Source of the DNA: Actinomycetota bacterium
Lineage (GTDB): Bacteria; Actinomycetota; CADDZG01; JAHWKV01
NCBI GenBank assembly: GCA_030447305.1
Contig: JAUJPC010000003.1
Coordinates: 186,001-250,000, forward strand
Length of the DNA: 64,000 bases
Reading direction: 5' to 3'
Shown here: in pieces, positions 1 to 8,812 of the stretch
Layout of the letters: each line of letters starts with the position of its first letter
How positions within the stretch are numbered: position 1 is the stretch's first letter
Notes under the pieces: generated by a model
The model's input: only the letters and a program-made list of their open reading frames with translations
Databases searched by the model: none
Told to the model about the DNA's origin: nothing
Program-made: the position numbers and the translations under genes

Positions 1-561
1 CTGAACTCTTTGTTGTTCGCGTTGCTGGTGGTAGCCGGGGGCGTTCCCGGAGGGGAGTTCCTGCTCGCGGTAACCGGCATGGTGGTAATGGTGTCGGTGC
101 TCCTGCACGGCGCAAGCGCGACACCGCTGTCGGGGTGGTACGGCCGGCGGGTGGCGACCGAGGTTCTCGCCGAGGAGCGTATCGGCACCGCAACCGGACT
201 GTTCGAGCGCAATGACGAGTCCTCCGACCGCATCGGCGTCGCCGAGCTGGCTGAGATGATCCGCAGTGACGACCCTCCCGTCGTCGTCGACGTTCGCGCC
301 CGGTCGCAGCAGGACCGGGACGGGGTCCAGATACCGGGCAGTGTGCGGGTGCTTCCGGGATCCGTTCCGGAGTGGGCCTCCACCCAGCTGAAGGACCGGC
401 CCTATGTCCTGTACTGCACCTGACCGAACGAAGGCACCAGCGCCCGGGCGGCGCGGCACCTGAAATCTGCAGGGTTCCCCCGGGCTTGGGCGCTCAAGGG
501 GGGACTGGAGGCCTGGCGCAACGAGTATCCGGTCGAGGAGCTGGCTCGGCCAGCCGTCTGA
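1..561 (+). CDS. Na+/H+ antiporter C-terminus fused to rhodanese, in-frame TGA at catalytic Cys
   Basis: The gene is cut by the window start. Visible residues 1-50 carry the last membrane segments of a CPA1-type Na+/H+ antiporter, including the typical LLHGASATPL motif. A rhodanese (sulfurtransferase) domain follows from about residue 75. The frame meets TGA at 421-423, codon 141, then stays open for 45 conserved codons to TGA at 559-561. The junction reads YCT-TGA-PNEGTSARAA. In this rhodanese subtype the usual sequence is YCxCPNExTSAR, so TGA sits exactly at the loop Cys that accepts sulfur. Either the codon is read as selenocysteine or a nonsense change truncates the protein at 423. I infer selenocysteine because the downstream half is intact. 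No selA, selB or selC is visible here. The gene ends directly against the convergent gene at 562. Confidence 0.7.
440..454 (+). promoter_or_regulatory. SECIS-like hairpin downstream of in-frame TGA
   Basis: A 5-bp GC stem (GCGCC/GGCGC) with loop CGGGC lies 17 nt after the TGA at 421-423. The apical loop starts 21 nt after the TGA and has a G in its first two positions, which fits the general layout of bacterial SECIS elements. Short hairpins are common in GC-rich coding DNA, so this is only supporting evidence. Confidence 0.3.
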
Positions 562-2082
562 CTATCCCGTCTGGCTGTGAAACGTGACCAGCTGGTCAAC
601 GGGGGCGTAGTCGTCGGTGAGAATCCGGGCGTCGCCGGCGAAAGCTTCGTACTCCGCCCCCTCGATCAACGAGTACTCCGGAACCCTCTCCCTCAGTTGT
701 GCCTCTATCTGTTCAATCCGCAGTGGCCGGTCCGACCCCACCAGCACCAGGTTGTCTCCTCCCCGACCCGCTAGGACTTCGGGCCTTGAGATGAGGGCGA
801 CGTGGGGAAAGACCTCCGCTATGGTGGCCGCTTCCGCCCGGGCAAACAGCAGGGGAGCGTAGTCGATAACGTTGACGAGGTAGATGCCGCCCGGGCGAAG
901 TATTCGGCGGATCTGTTTGGCGGTTTCCACAGTCGTCAGGTGCCATGGGACGGCGAGGCCGCCGAACGCGTCCTCAACCACGAGGTCCCGGCTGTCGTCA
1001 GGCTGATCCGCCAGCCCAACTCGGCCGTCACCTATTTGCGCCTTGATTCCGTCCCCCAGCTTCAGGCCAAGGCGGCGAACGTCCAGCTCGACGACTCCCT
1101 TGTCGATCTCGAGCACCAGGTTGTCGGACCCCGGGCGCGTAAAGTCCAGATACAACGGGATGCTGAAGCCGCCACCTCCGATGTGTAAAGCGTCCAGGGG
1201 CTCGCCCGGTCTGGCTCCGTCGACAACCGAGGCAAACGTTCGAGTGTAGGAAAACTCGAGGTAGGACGGATCCTCAATGTCGACATACGAATGGAAGAGA
1301 GTGTCCATGCGCAGCGTGCGTCCCGACGGCCGCTCGGGGTCCGGTACCACCCGGGCACAGTGGTAGGCTGTCTCAACGTCGCACGGGGGAGGGTAAAACG
1401 AGGAGGCGATCGCCCCTAGAACGGCGAAAGCCAGCAGGCCGTAAGCGCCGGGATGGCCCCGAAGATAGAGGGTGAGAACAACACCCAGAACAATGAGAAG
1501 GCCGCCCAGCACCAACAGGATCCTACTCGTGGGCATCTGAGCAACCAGAATGAAACCTGTGGCAAAGGTGGCGACCAGGGCACCGAGCGTTCCGACCCCG
1601 GAAAGCCGTCCAACCACGCGGCCCGTCTCATCCAGTGCCTGAAGGCGGAGTTTCACGACCAGGGGAGTCACGGCTGCCAGGAGGGCGGCAGGAGCCAGGA
1701 TTGCCACCGCTGCCATGGCCAGGACAGCCCCGGCATCCCCACCTCGCACCTGTTCGCCGGTCCAGCGAACGGCCGGCCCGACGAACAGCACCAAGATGCC
1801 GGCCAAGAGCACCATGGGACCAAGGATTTTGCGCGGTGGATAGGCGTCGGCCGCGCGTCCGCCCAGCCAGGCGCCCATTGCAATAGCTGCCAGAGCAAAG
1901 CCGATTACTGCGGTGCTGGTCTCGAGTGTCAGCCCAAGGTAAGGCGCAACCAGGCGCAGGCTGAGTATCTCCAGTACCAGTACCGCACCGGACGCGACAA
2001 AAACAAGCCATCCGGCAACCGCTGCCGGCAGGCCTGTTCGGGTGTTAGAGATGGGGTCTCGTACTGCCGTGCGCTCGCTCAA
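562..2082 (-). CDS. Membrane-fused spermidine synthase-like protein
   Basis: A 506-residue protein. Roughly residues 20-235 form a run of hydrophobic helices. The C-terminal half is a spermidine synthase-like Rossmann methyltransferase fold, with the nucleotide loop HIGGGGFSIP near residue 295, the acidic LEID strand that follows, and VVEDAFGG near 365. This membrane-plus-synthase architecture is common in bacteria and often lacks proven polyamine synthase activity, so the substrate is unknown. The stop abuts the convergent rhodanese gene. The start is the first ATG after a non-coding gap that holds a perfect inverted repeat. Confidence 0.8.
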   Translation of the reverse strand: MSERTAVRDPISNTRTGLPAAVAGWLVFVASGAVLVLEILSLRLVAPYLGLTLETSTAVIGFALAAIAMGAWLGGRAADAYPPRKILGPMVLLAGILVLFVGPAVRWTGEQVRGGDAGAVLAMAAVAILAPAALLAAVTPLVVKLRLQALDETGRVVGRLSGVGTLGALVATFATGFILVAQMPTSRILLVLGGLLIVLGVVLTLYLRGHPGAYGLLAFAVLGAIASSFYPPPCDVETAYHCARVVPDPERPSGRTLRMDTLFHSYVDIEDPSYLEFSYTRTFASVVDGARPGEPLDALHIGGGGFSIPLYLDFTRPGSDNLVLEIDKGVVELDVRRLGLKLGDGIKAQIGDGRVGLADQPDDSRDLVVEDAFGGLAVPWHLTTVETAKQIRRILRPGGIYLVNVIDYAPLLFARAEAATIAEVFPHVALISRPEVLAGRGGDNLVLVGSDRPLRIEQIEAQLRERVPEYSLIEGAEYEAFAGDARILTDDYAPVDQLVTFHSQTG

Positions 2083-2170
2083 GGACTTTCAGTTCGTCGG
2101 ATTCCTCAGCCGATATTACGACCGAAACTGAATGAGCTTTACGCGATGCTAGGAGAGGTGACGCACTTCG

Positions 2171-2200
2171 CTTCGGTCACTCGGGGCCGAGTGACCGAAG
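2171..2200. repeat. Perfect 14-bp inverted repeat
   Basis: CTTCGGTCACTCGG is followed after 2 nt by its exact reverse complement. It lies between the stop of the small minus-strand ORF ending at 2216 and the start of the synthase-like gene at 2082. No T-tract follows on either strand, so it is either a U-less terminator for the small gene or an operator for the synthase-like gene. Confidence 0.6.
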
Positions 2201-2215
2201 TCGATACGGAAGTGT

Positions 2216-2392
2216 TTAGGCAGCGCCTCGCTGCAGAGAAGAGTGCCGGGGTCGAGTCATTGCGTCCATAAACTCGTCCCAGTGCTCGGCATCCCGCGAG
2301 CACTTGGTGCCTTCCTTGTAGACCTCGCCACAAAAAGCACAGGTCCAATCGGTGGCGCTTTGCTGTGCGACTGCTACTCGCTGTAAGAACAT
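2216..2392 (-). CDS. Small Cys-containing hypothetical protein
   Basis: A 58-residue ORF starting at ATG 2392 with a GAGGTGG ribosome-binding site about 8 nt upstream. The core WTCAFCGEVY...TKC holds a CxxC pair and a third Cys, as in a small zinc-binding knuckle, followed by an acidic helix HWDEFMDAM. I do not recognise the family. An overlapping frame (2139-2348) has no such pattern. The gene is plausible but short, and its only support is the motif and the ribosome-binding site. Confidence 0.4.
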   Translation of the reverse strand: MFLQRVAVAQQSATDWTCAFCGEVYKEGTKCSRDAEHWDEFMDAMTRPRHSSLQRGAA

Positions 2393-2493
2393 ACGACCCA
2401 CCTCATTTCCCGAAATACATGTCGATTCTGTGCCCTACATGTATCCAGAAAACGGCGGTCTGAAACCCTGATAATTTTCTGGCCATCCTCGGA

Positions 2494-3366
2494 TCAGGGA
2501 TCGGCCGGTTTTGTTGCCTGAAGTGTGCCGTACAGAGCCACGCCGATCAGGGTGCCCCAAAGCCCCGCTAGGAGCGGCACGGCGGCTCCGCCAAAGACGG
2601 CAAACGCCCCTAACCCGCAACCCGCTGCAAGCCTCTGTCCGGCCCGCAGTCGCTCCGGCCGGATCTTCGCCTTCCCCCGGTCCTGAACCGACCTGGGCGC
2701 GTACCGCCGCATGAAAGCGAAGCCCAGCATGCCCCCTGCGACAGCAGCCCAGTCCAGCGGATCCGGCATGACGAAACCAAGCTCAAGGGTGTCGCGGAGC
2801 AGGGTGACGGCGGAGGTTGCGGCGAGCGCGGCAAGCGAACCGGCGTAGTTTCGCCGAGGGCTCGCCTCGGGCAACCCGGTATCCCAGGCGAGCGCCGCGG
2901 CGACCGCAACCCCGCCGATCCAGCCCCGCGGAGTCAATGCGATGGCTCCTGCCAGCAGGGTAAGGGCCACCAGGTCCAGGCCGGTCGGAGCCTTTCCCGT
3001 GCTCCTGGTGACGATACGCAAAGCCGCCAGGAGCGCCACCGATGCTCCGGCGGGAGCCGACCCGCCCAGCAAAATCAATCCTCCAAGCGCGGCCGCAAGC
3101 AAGGCCGACTGCGAATGGTCGGGATCGATCTCCCGGGCGACTGCCCATGCCAGGAACAGCATCGCGGCGGCGTTGACCGCCACCCCGGTGGCGTGAGCAG
3201 TGCTACGAGCGGCTCTCAGCTGTAATAGCAGAACTGCGGCGAAGGCCAGCGCCGACAAACCCAGAATCAGAAGGTGGAACCGGTTCCGGTGACTCAGTGC
3301 GCGCCAGAGGCCAGAAAGCTCGCCGGCTCTTCTTGCGACCGAAGCCGGACCTCGGGCCGGCGTCAT
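2494..3366 (-). CDS. Hypothetical multi-pass membrane protein
   Basis: A 290-residue protein with about seven hydrophobic segments spread over its length (for example residues 32-48, 90-115, 130-150 and 255-285) and basic connecting loops. It starts 31 bp after the stop of the S9 peptidase gene on the same strand, so the two may be co-transcribed. I recognise no motif or family. The role is unknown. Confidence 0.6.
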   Translation of the reverse strand: MTPARGPASVARRAGELSGLWRALSHRNRFHLLILGLSALAFAAVLLLQLRAARSTAHATGVAVNAAAMLFLAWAVAREIDPDHSQSALLAAALGGLILLGGSAPAGASVALLAALRIVTRSTGKAPTGLDLVALTLLAGAIALTPRGWIGGVAVAAALAWDTGLPEASPRRNYAGSLAALAATSAVTLLRDTLELGFVMPDPLDWAAVAGGMLGFAFMRRYAPRSVQDRGKAKIRPERLRAGQRLAAGCGLGAFAVFGGAAVPLLAGLWGTLIGVALYGTLQATKPADP

Positions 3367-3397
3367 GGCCGTGCGCGGCTTGTTGGGGCCAGACTGC

Positions 3398-5353
3398 TCA
3401 CCGCCCTTGGGTTATGGCTTCGGAGTTCTCGATCTCCACGGGCGGCAGGTCGTCCGCAGGCGAAAAGCCCAGGATCCGACCATAAAAGTACAGCTCCGCC
3501 TCGGCGATCCGCTTGATGCTCTCGGCCTTGCGAAACCCGTGCTGCTCGCCCTCGTAGGCCAGATAGGCAAAGGGGATGCCCTTGGCGCGGAGCGCGTCGA
3601 CCATCATCTCCGCCTGGGAAGGAGGGACCACCTTGTCCTCGAGCCCCTGGAAGATGATCAGCGGGGTGCTCAGCCGGTGGGTGTGGAAGATGGGTGAGCG
3701 CTCCTCGTAAAGAGCCCGCGCTTGCGGCCAGGGCCCGATCAAGCTGTCGAGGTATCTGGACTCGAACTTGTGGGTGTCCTCGGCCAGCGCGCCGGCGTCG
3801 GCCACCCCGTAGTGGCTCCCGCCGCATGCAAAGGCGTCCCGAAAGGTGAGTGCGCACAGGGTGGTGTACCCGCCGGCGCTTCCTCCTCGGATGACAAGGC
3901 GGCCGCCGTCGGCGTCGCCCCTACCGGCCAGATAGCGGGCGGCATTGGTGCAGTCGTCGACGTCGACGACGCCCCAGGCCCCGTTCAGGCGCCTGCGGTA
4001 CTCGCGTCCGTATCCCGTGCTGCCGCCGTAGTTGACGTCTACCACGCCGATTCCCCGCGATGTCCAAAATTGGATACCCAGGTTCAATGCGGAGGACGTC
4101 GCCGCGGTAGGGCCTCCGTGGCTGATGACAATCAGGGGCGGGAGCTCGTTTTCCGGACCCACGAAGTCGGCGTTTCGGGGCGAGTAGTACAGGGCATGGG
4201 CGGTCAGCCCGCCTTCGGTGGGGAACTCGATCGCCCTGGGGGTGGAGATCAGCTCGGGGGATATCGTTAGGTCGCGGCTTCGGCGAACAACCCGGACGTC
4301 ACCGCCCGGAACGGAGATCTCCACGACGGCCGGCGGCTGGGCGGCGTTGGCCCCGACCGCCAGGACGGAGGACCCGAAAGGCTGCAGCGATCCCAGAGAT
4401 GTGAAGCCGGTTTCGATGGGAGTGAAGCCCTTCTCGCCGGCCCCCAGAACGCCCAGCCTGTCCAGGCCCTCCTCGGTCCAGCAAGCAACCAGCGTGCCAT
4501 CGGACAAAAAGGTGTAGGAGGACTGGCCGAACACCCAGTCCGGGCCGCAGAACTCGACGTCGCGGGGAGCCACCGCACGGGCGGTTCCATTCTCGTCCGC
4601 ATACAGGTTCCACCACCCCGTTCGATCCGAGATGTAATGCAGCCCGCCATCGGGGGAGTAGCGGGGCTGGCTCAACGCCTCGTCGGGTCCTCCGGCCACA
4701 AAGCGGGGCTCCGCCGGGGTCAATTCCGGACCCAGCGCCGCCTCCCAGAGCTTCGTGCCGTCCCAGGGCATTCGGGGATGATCCCAGCTCAGCCACGCCA
4801 GGTGGTCACCTCGAGGGCTGAACCGGGGAAAGGAGTAGAAGTCGTGTCCTGCAGCCAGCACCCGCGGCTCGGACGACCCATCCGACGGCAGAGCGGCTAT
4901 CTCGTTGATGACCCCGTCATCGGAATGGCGCTCCCGTACGCAGACCAGCCAGCGGCCGTCGGGGGAGATCACCGGATCTGCGTACCGCCAGGCCGCCGTC
5001 GGGGGCGGTTGCGGAGTGATCGGTTCCGGCTGACCGCCGGCTAGGTCGATGCGATACAGGCGCTGATCGGCGAAGTTCGAGAAGTAAATCGTGTCGCCGA
5101 AAACCGCGTACGCCAGGCCCCCGTACTCATGGACCAGAGTCCGGACGGCAAACCTTTCAGGCAAGACTTCTGTGACGGTCCCGTCGGCCGTGCGCCTCAC
5201 TATGGTGTACCGGCCGCCCTCAGAGGGTCGCATCTCGACCCACGTCACCGCGTCGCCCTGGGGCAGCGGGTAGCTCAGCCCCACCACCTTTTCCACGAGC
5301 AGGTCGGGGGTGATGGGCGAGCCCCATGATCCATAGGAAGCCACCGTGGTCAT
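3398..5353 (-). CDS. S9 family prolyl oligopeptidase-like peptidase
   Basis: A 651-residue alpha/beta-hydrolase peptidase. Residues 1-370 look like the beta-propeller gate, with repeated SPDGRW / SPRGDHLAW blades. The catalytic domain follows: an oxyanion region VISHGGPTAA near 410, the nucleophile motif GGSAGGY near 490, an Asp region LEDKVVPPSQ near 590, and the catalytic His in EGEQHGF near 620. Members release short peptides or act as acylaminoacyl or dipeptidyl peptidases in the cytoplasm. No signal peptide is visible. The full catalytic triad is present, so the protein should be active. Confidence 0.93.
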   Translation of the reverse strand: MTTVASYGSWGSPITPDLLVEKVVGLSYPLPQGDAVTWVEMRPSEGGRYTIVRRTADGTVTEVLPERFAVRTLVHEYGGLAYAVFGDTIYFSNFADQRLYRIDLAGGQPEPITPQPPPTAAWRYADPVISPDGRWLVCVRERHSDDGVINEIAALPSDGSSEPRVLAAGHDFYSFPRFSPRGDHLAWLSWDHPRMPWDGTKLWEAALGPELTPAEPRFVAGGPDEALSQPRYSPDGGLHYISDRTGWWNLYADENGTARAVAPRDVEFCGPDWVFGQSSYTFLSDGTLVACWTEEGLDRLGVLGAGEKGFTPIETGFTSLGSLQPFGSSVLAVGANAAQPPAVVEISVPGGDVRVVRRSRDLTISPELISTPRAIEFPTEGGLTAHALYYSPRNADFVGPENELPPLIVISHGGPTAATSSALNLGIQFWTSRGIGVVDVNYGGSTGYGREYRRRLNGAWGVVDVDDCTNAARYLAGRGDADGGRLVIRGGSAGGYTTLCALTFRDAFACGGSHYGVADAGALAEDTHKFESRYLDSLIGPWPQARALYEERSPIFHTHRLSTPLIIFQGLEDKVVPPSQAEMMVDALRAKGIPFAYLAYEGEQHGFRKAESIKRIAEAELYFYGRILGFSPADDLPPVEIENSEAITQGR

Positions 5354-5387
5354 GCCTGCAGGTTAACCCAGCCTCACCCAACGGGTT

Positions 5388-5405
5388 GAGCGGGCCTTCC
5401 CGCTC
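5388..5405 (-). terminator. Putative terminator hairpin
   Basis: A perfect 7-bp stem GAGCGGG/CCCGCTC with loop CCTT, located just after the stop of the fmdB-like gene and before the S9 peptidase start. No strong T-run follows, so termination is inferred. Confidence 0.4.
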
Positions 5406-5421
5406 CTTTCGGCGCGGGGAG

Positions 5422-5625
5422 TCAGCTACAGCGGGCGCAAGCTCCTGCGCCACAGGAGGGCGCGGGATCCGCAACACGGCCCCCCATGCCGGCGATCACC
5501 GACATCAAGCGGCGTGGTTTTCCCGCTCCGCAATCCGGGCAGGTTGCCTCCTCTACCTTGGCAGAGGAGATCAGCGTCTCGAACTCGTTTTCGCAGCTTG
5601 CGCATTTGAACTCGTAGATCGGCAT
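5422..5625 (-). CDS. FmdB family zinc ribbon protein
   Basis: A 67-residue protein. The N-terminus MPIYEFKCASCENEFE is diagnostic of the FmdB family, and two CxxC pairs (CASC and CPDC) form the zinc ribbon. The C-terminal tail is Gly- and Cys-rich (CGAGACARCS). FmdB-type proteins are small putative regulatory or chaperone-like zinc proteins, and the target is unknown. The tail adds Cys residues beyond the core ribbon, as in many actinobacterial members. Confidence 0.9.
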   Translation of the reverse strand: MPIYEFKCASCENEFETLISSAKVEEATCPDCGAGKPRRLMSVIAGMGGRVADPAPSCGAGACARCS

Positions 5626-5686
5626 GTACGAATTGTAGACCTCATCGTGGGTACAGAAAAAGGGATCACAATGTAGGTGCTAGAGC

Positions 5687-7234
5687 ATGAGCTCCAACGA
5701 AGGGACCAAGGTGGAAGATTCCGAGATCCTCACCAGGTTCGAGCAGCTGCAACGCAAGCTGGCGTCTTTTTGGGGTTCGGCAGACGATCCGACCCGTCCT
5801 CCCCAAACGATTTTCGTTGTGCCGTCGATCTCGTATCCAAAATCGGTGCTCGCGATGCTTCACAGCGTCCAGCAGTACGAGGAACGGTTCCTCATTCTGT
5901 TCATGCTGCTCCGTAATCCCCGAACGCGCCTCGTTTATGTCACGTCGGAGCAGATCCTGCCCAACGTCGTCGACTACTACCTGCACCTGCTCCCAGGCGT
6001 CATTTCCAGTCACGCCCGCCAGCGCCTATTCCTCGTCTCCACGATGGACGGCACGCTTCGGCCCCTGACCGAGAAGCTGCTCGAGCGCCCCCGGCTGGTC
6101 GACAGTTTGAGGAGGTTGATAATCGACCCAGACCGGGCGTACATCATCCCGTTCAACACAACGTCTATGGAGCGGGAGCTGGCGGTCCGGCTGGGAATCC
6201 CGATTTTGGGAGCCGACCCCAAGTTCATCCCGTTGGGCACCAAGAGCGGCTGCCGCAGGCTGTTCGCCGAGGAGGGGGTACCGCACCCCGCCGGATTCGA
6301 GGATCTCGCCGCATGGGGCGACGTGGTGTCGGCGATCTCTAAGCTCAGGGCCGAGAAGCCGGACCTGGCAAAGGTCCTGGTGAAGACCAACGCCGGGGTG
6401 AGCGGCTGGGGCAACGCCCCCATCACCCTTGCAGGCCTGCCGCCACCCGGCGACCCGGGTGAATCGGTGAGCCTCGAGCGGGCGCTACGAGACCAGATCG
6501 GCGATAAGTATCCCGGCTTCGAGGCTCAGTTCATAAAGGAGGGAGGCATCGTCGAGGAACTGGTATCCGGAGACCGTGTTCGCAGTCCGAGCGCCCAGAT
6601 GCTGATCGACCCTCTGGGCGGGGTCCAGATGCTGTCGACCCATGACCAGCTGCTCGGCGGCCCGGCAGGACAGGTTTATCAGGGGTGCCAGTTCCCGGCC
6701 GATCCGGCGTACGCGGTTCAGATCACCGAGGAAGCGGCCAAGATCGGGCGGCGGCTCGCCAGGGAGGGAGTGGTCGGCAGGGCGGCCATCGACTTCGTCT
6801 GCGTCCGAACCTCCGGTGACTGGAAGACCTACGCCATCGAGCTCAATCTGAGGCAGGGAGGCACCACCCACCCCTTCCTGACGCTGCAGTTCCTGACCGA
6901 CGGCCGCTACATTCCCGAGCAGGGCGTCTTCATTGCCCCCAACGGCCGGCGAAAGTTCTTCGTGGCCTCGGACCATGTGGAATCTCCCCGTTACCGGGGC
7001 TTTACTCCAGACGACCTGTTCGACATCGTCGTACGCAATCGCCTCCACTTCGACCACGCGGCCCAGACCGGAGTGGTCTTTCACATGGTGAGCGCGCTGC
7101 CGGAGATCGGCCAAACCGGCTTGACTGCGGTCGCCGACTCCGCCCAGGAGGCCCAATGGATGTACGACACGGTCATCCGGGTGCTGGACGCCGAGGCCCA
7201 GGACGCCTTTGAGGAGCGGCCGTCTTTTGGATAA
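5687..7234 (+). CDS. PGM1-like ATP-grasp peptide/carboxylate-amine ligase
   Basis: A 515-residue soluble protein. The N-terminal 150 residues are a Rossmann-like region. An ATP-grasp domain follows, with the Lys-bearing strand VLVKTNAGVSGWGN near 230, acceptor region FIKEGGIVEELV near 285, and the metal-binding strand YAIELNLRQGGTTHPF near 385. A C-terminal domain continues to 515. This matches the peptide ligase PGM1-related group, which joins peptides to amino acid-like acceptors. It stands alone, convergent with glnA, with no precursor peptide or transporter beside it, so its substrate is unknown. Confidence 0.8.
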   Translation: MSSNEGTKVEDSEILTRFEQLQRKLASFWGSADDPTRPPQTIFVVPSISYPKSVLAMLHSVQQYEERFLILFMLLRNPRTRLVYVTSEQILPNVVDYYLHLLPGVISSHARQRLFLVSTMDGTLRPLTEKLLERPRLVDSLRRLIIDPDRAYIIPFNTTSMERELAVRLGIPILGADPKFIPLGTKSGCRRLFAEEGVPHPAGFEDLAAWGDVVSAISKLRAEKPDLAKVLVKTNAGVSGWGNAPITLAGLPPPGDPGESVSLERALRDQIGDKYPGFEAQFIKEGGIVEELVSGDRVRSPSAQMLIDPLGGVQMLSTHDQLLGGPAGQVYQGCQFPADPAYAVQITEEAAKIGRRLAREGVVGRAAIDFVCVRTSGDWKTYAIELNLRQGGTTHPFLTLQFLTDGRYIPEQGVFIAPNGRRKFFVASDHVESPRYRGFTPDDLFDIVVRNRLHFDHAAQTGVVFHMVSALPEIGQTGLTAVADSAQEAQWMYDTVIRVLDAEAQDAFEERPSFG

Positions 7235-7435
7235 CTCCGAGGTGCAGGCGAGGCGATTTGAATTCGGGACTGGAGAAGGGGGTCCCGGCGGAGCGCCCTA
7301 CGGAGGAGGCTCGTGGCGGCGAGACCGGATGGGCACTCCGGGGACCTTGGCAAGAGCATAGAGATCCGATGTTATGCCGCGGTTGCCGGACGGTTAAGTC
7401 TTGGTAAACGTCTGCGGCACACGTTTTCGGTGGCC

Positions 7436-8776
7436 TTACAGGATCGGCAGGTAACGTTCCAGCTCGTATGGGGTGACGTACGCCTTGTGGTCGTTCCACT
7501 CCTGCTTCTTGTTCCGGATGAACCACTCAAAAGTGTGCTCGCCCAGGGTCTCGCGGACTAGGTCGGAGGCTTCGCAGATCTGGATTGCCTCGTGAAGGTC
7601 CTCGGGCAGTGACCCGATGTCGGCCGCCTTGCGCTCCTTCGTGCTCATCTCGTAGATGTTGTCGTCCGCCTCCGGCGGCAGCTCATACTTTTCGTTGATG
7701 CCCTTGAGTCCGGCGGCGAGCATCACGCTGAACGCCAGGTACGGGTTGCAGGCCGGGTCCGGGAAACGAGCCTCGATGCGGGTGGCCTGTTCCTTGCCGG
7801 GCTTATACATCGGAACCCTGACCAGGGCAGAGCGGTTTCGCCGGGCCCAGCAGACGTAGACGGGGGCCTCGTAGCCTTGCACCAGCCGCTTGTAGGAGTT
7901 GACCCACTGGTTGGTCACGGCGCAGATCTCACTGGCGTGGCGCAGGACGCCGGCGAGGAACGACTTGCCGGTCTCCGACAGGTGGGCGTCGTCGGATGAG
8001 TCGAAGAAGGCGTTGTGATCCTCGGAAAACAGCGACATGTGGGTGTGCATTCCGCTGCCGTTGTATCCGGCGACCGGCTTGGGCATGAAGGTGGCGTAGA
8101 CCCCAAGCTCCTGCGCGATCTCCTTTACCACCAGGCGGTAGGTCATGACGTTGTCCGCCATCGACAGGGCGTCGGCGTAGCGCAGGTCAATCTCGTGCTG
8201 GGAAGGTGCCACCTCGTGATGGACGTATTCCACCGGAATGCCCATCTCCTCGAGGTACTCGACGGTTCTCTTCCGAAGGTCGCCCGCCTCGTCGAGCGGG
8301 GTGAGATCGAAATAGGACCCTTGGTCGAGGAACTCGGTGCCCTTGGAGTCCTTGAAGTAGAAGTACTCGAGCTCGGGGCCGACGTAGTAGCTGTATCCCA
8401 TGTTGGCCGCCTCTTGGAGCGTTTTCTTCAGGACCTGCCGGGGGTCGCCCGCGAAAGTTGTTCCGTCCGGCAGCCAGATGTCACAGAACATCCGAGCCGA
8501 GTCAGAGCGTGAGGGGTGGGCGGGCATGACCTGGAAGGTCGAAGCGTCCGGCCATGCAATCATGTCCGACTCCTCGATCCGGGCAAATCCTTCGATCGCC
8601 GAGCCGTCGAATCCGATGCCCTCGGTGAGGGCCTCTTCCAGGTCCGTTGGCGTGATATCGAAGGCTTTGAGGAAGCCGAGGATATCGGTGAACCACAGGC
8701 GCACGAACTTGATGTTGCGCTCCTCCACGGTCTTCAGGACAAACTCTTGGTCGGGTGTCAGCAAAGGTTCCTCCAC
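7436..8776 (-). CDS. glnA: Type I glutamine synthetase (GlnA2-like)
   Basis: A 446-residue glutamine synthetase, the same length as mycobacterial GlnA2. It joins ammonia to glutamate using ATP. Signatures include GFDGSAIEGF near 53, PELEYFYFKD near 133, NGSGMHTHMSLF near 240 and the ATP site RIEARFPDPACNPYLAFS near 335. The late loop NIYEMSTKERKAADIGSLP resembles the GSI-alpha class more than the adenylylated GSI-beta class. It starts 36 bp downstream of the glnR-like gene on the same strand, so the regulator probably sits in the operon it controls. It is convergent with the ATP-grasp gene. Confidence 0.96.
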   Translation of the reverse strand: MEEPLLTPDQEFVLKTVEERNIKFVRLWFTDILGFLKAFDITPTDLEEALTEGIGFDGSAIEGFARIEESDMIAWPDASTFQVMPAHPSRSDSARMFCDIWLPDGTTFAGDPRQVLKKTLQEAANMGYSYYVGPELEYFYFKDSKGTEFLDQGSYFDLTPLDEAGDLRKRTVEYLEEMGIPVEYVHHEVAPSQHEIDLRYADALSMADNVMTYRLVVKEIAQELGVYATFMPKPVAGYNGSGMHTHMSLFSEDHNAFFDSSDDAHLSETGKSFLAGVLRHASEICAVTNQWVNSYKRLVQGYEAPVYVCWARRNRSALVRVPMYKPGKEQATRIEARFPDPACNPYLAFSVMLAAGLKGINEKYELPPEADDNIYEMSTKERKAADIGSLPEDLHEAIQICEASDLVRETLGEHTFEWFIRNKKQEWNDHKAYVTPYELERYLPIL

Positions 8777-8812
8777 AACTGGGTTTCGCCCACGGCGGGC
8801 GACTCGAGCTCT

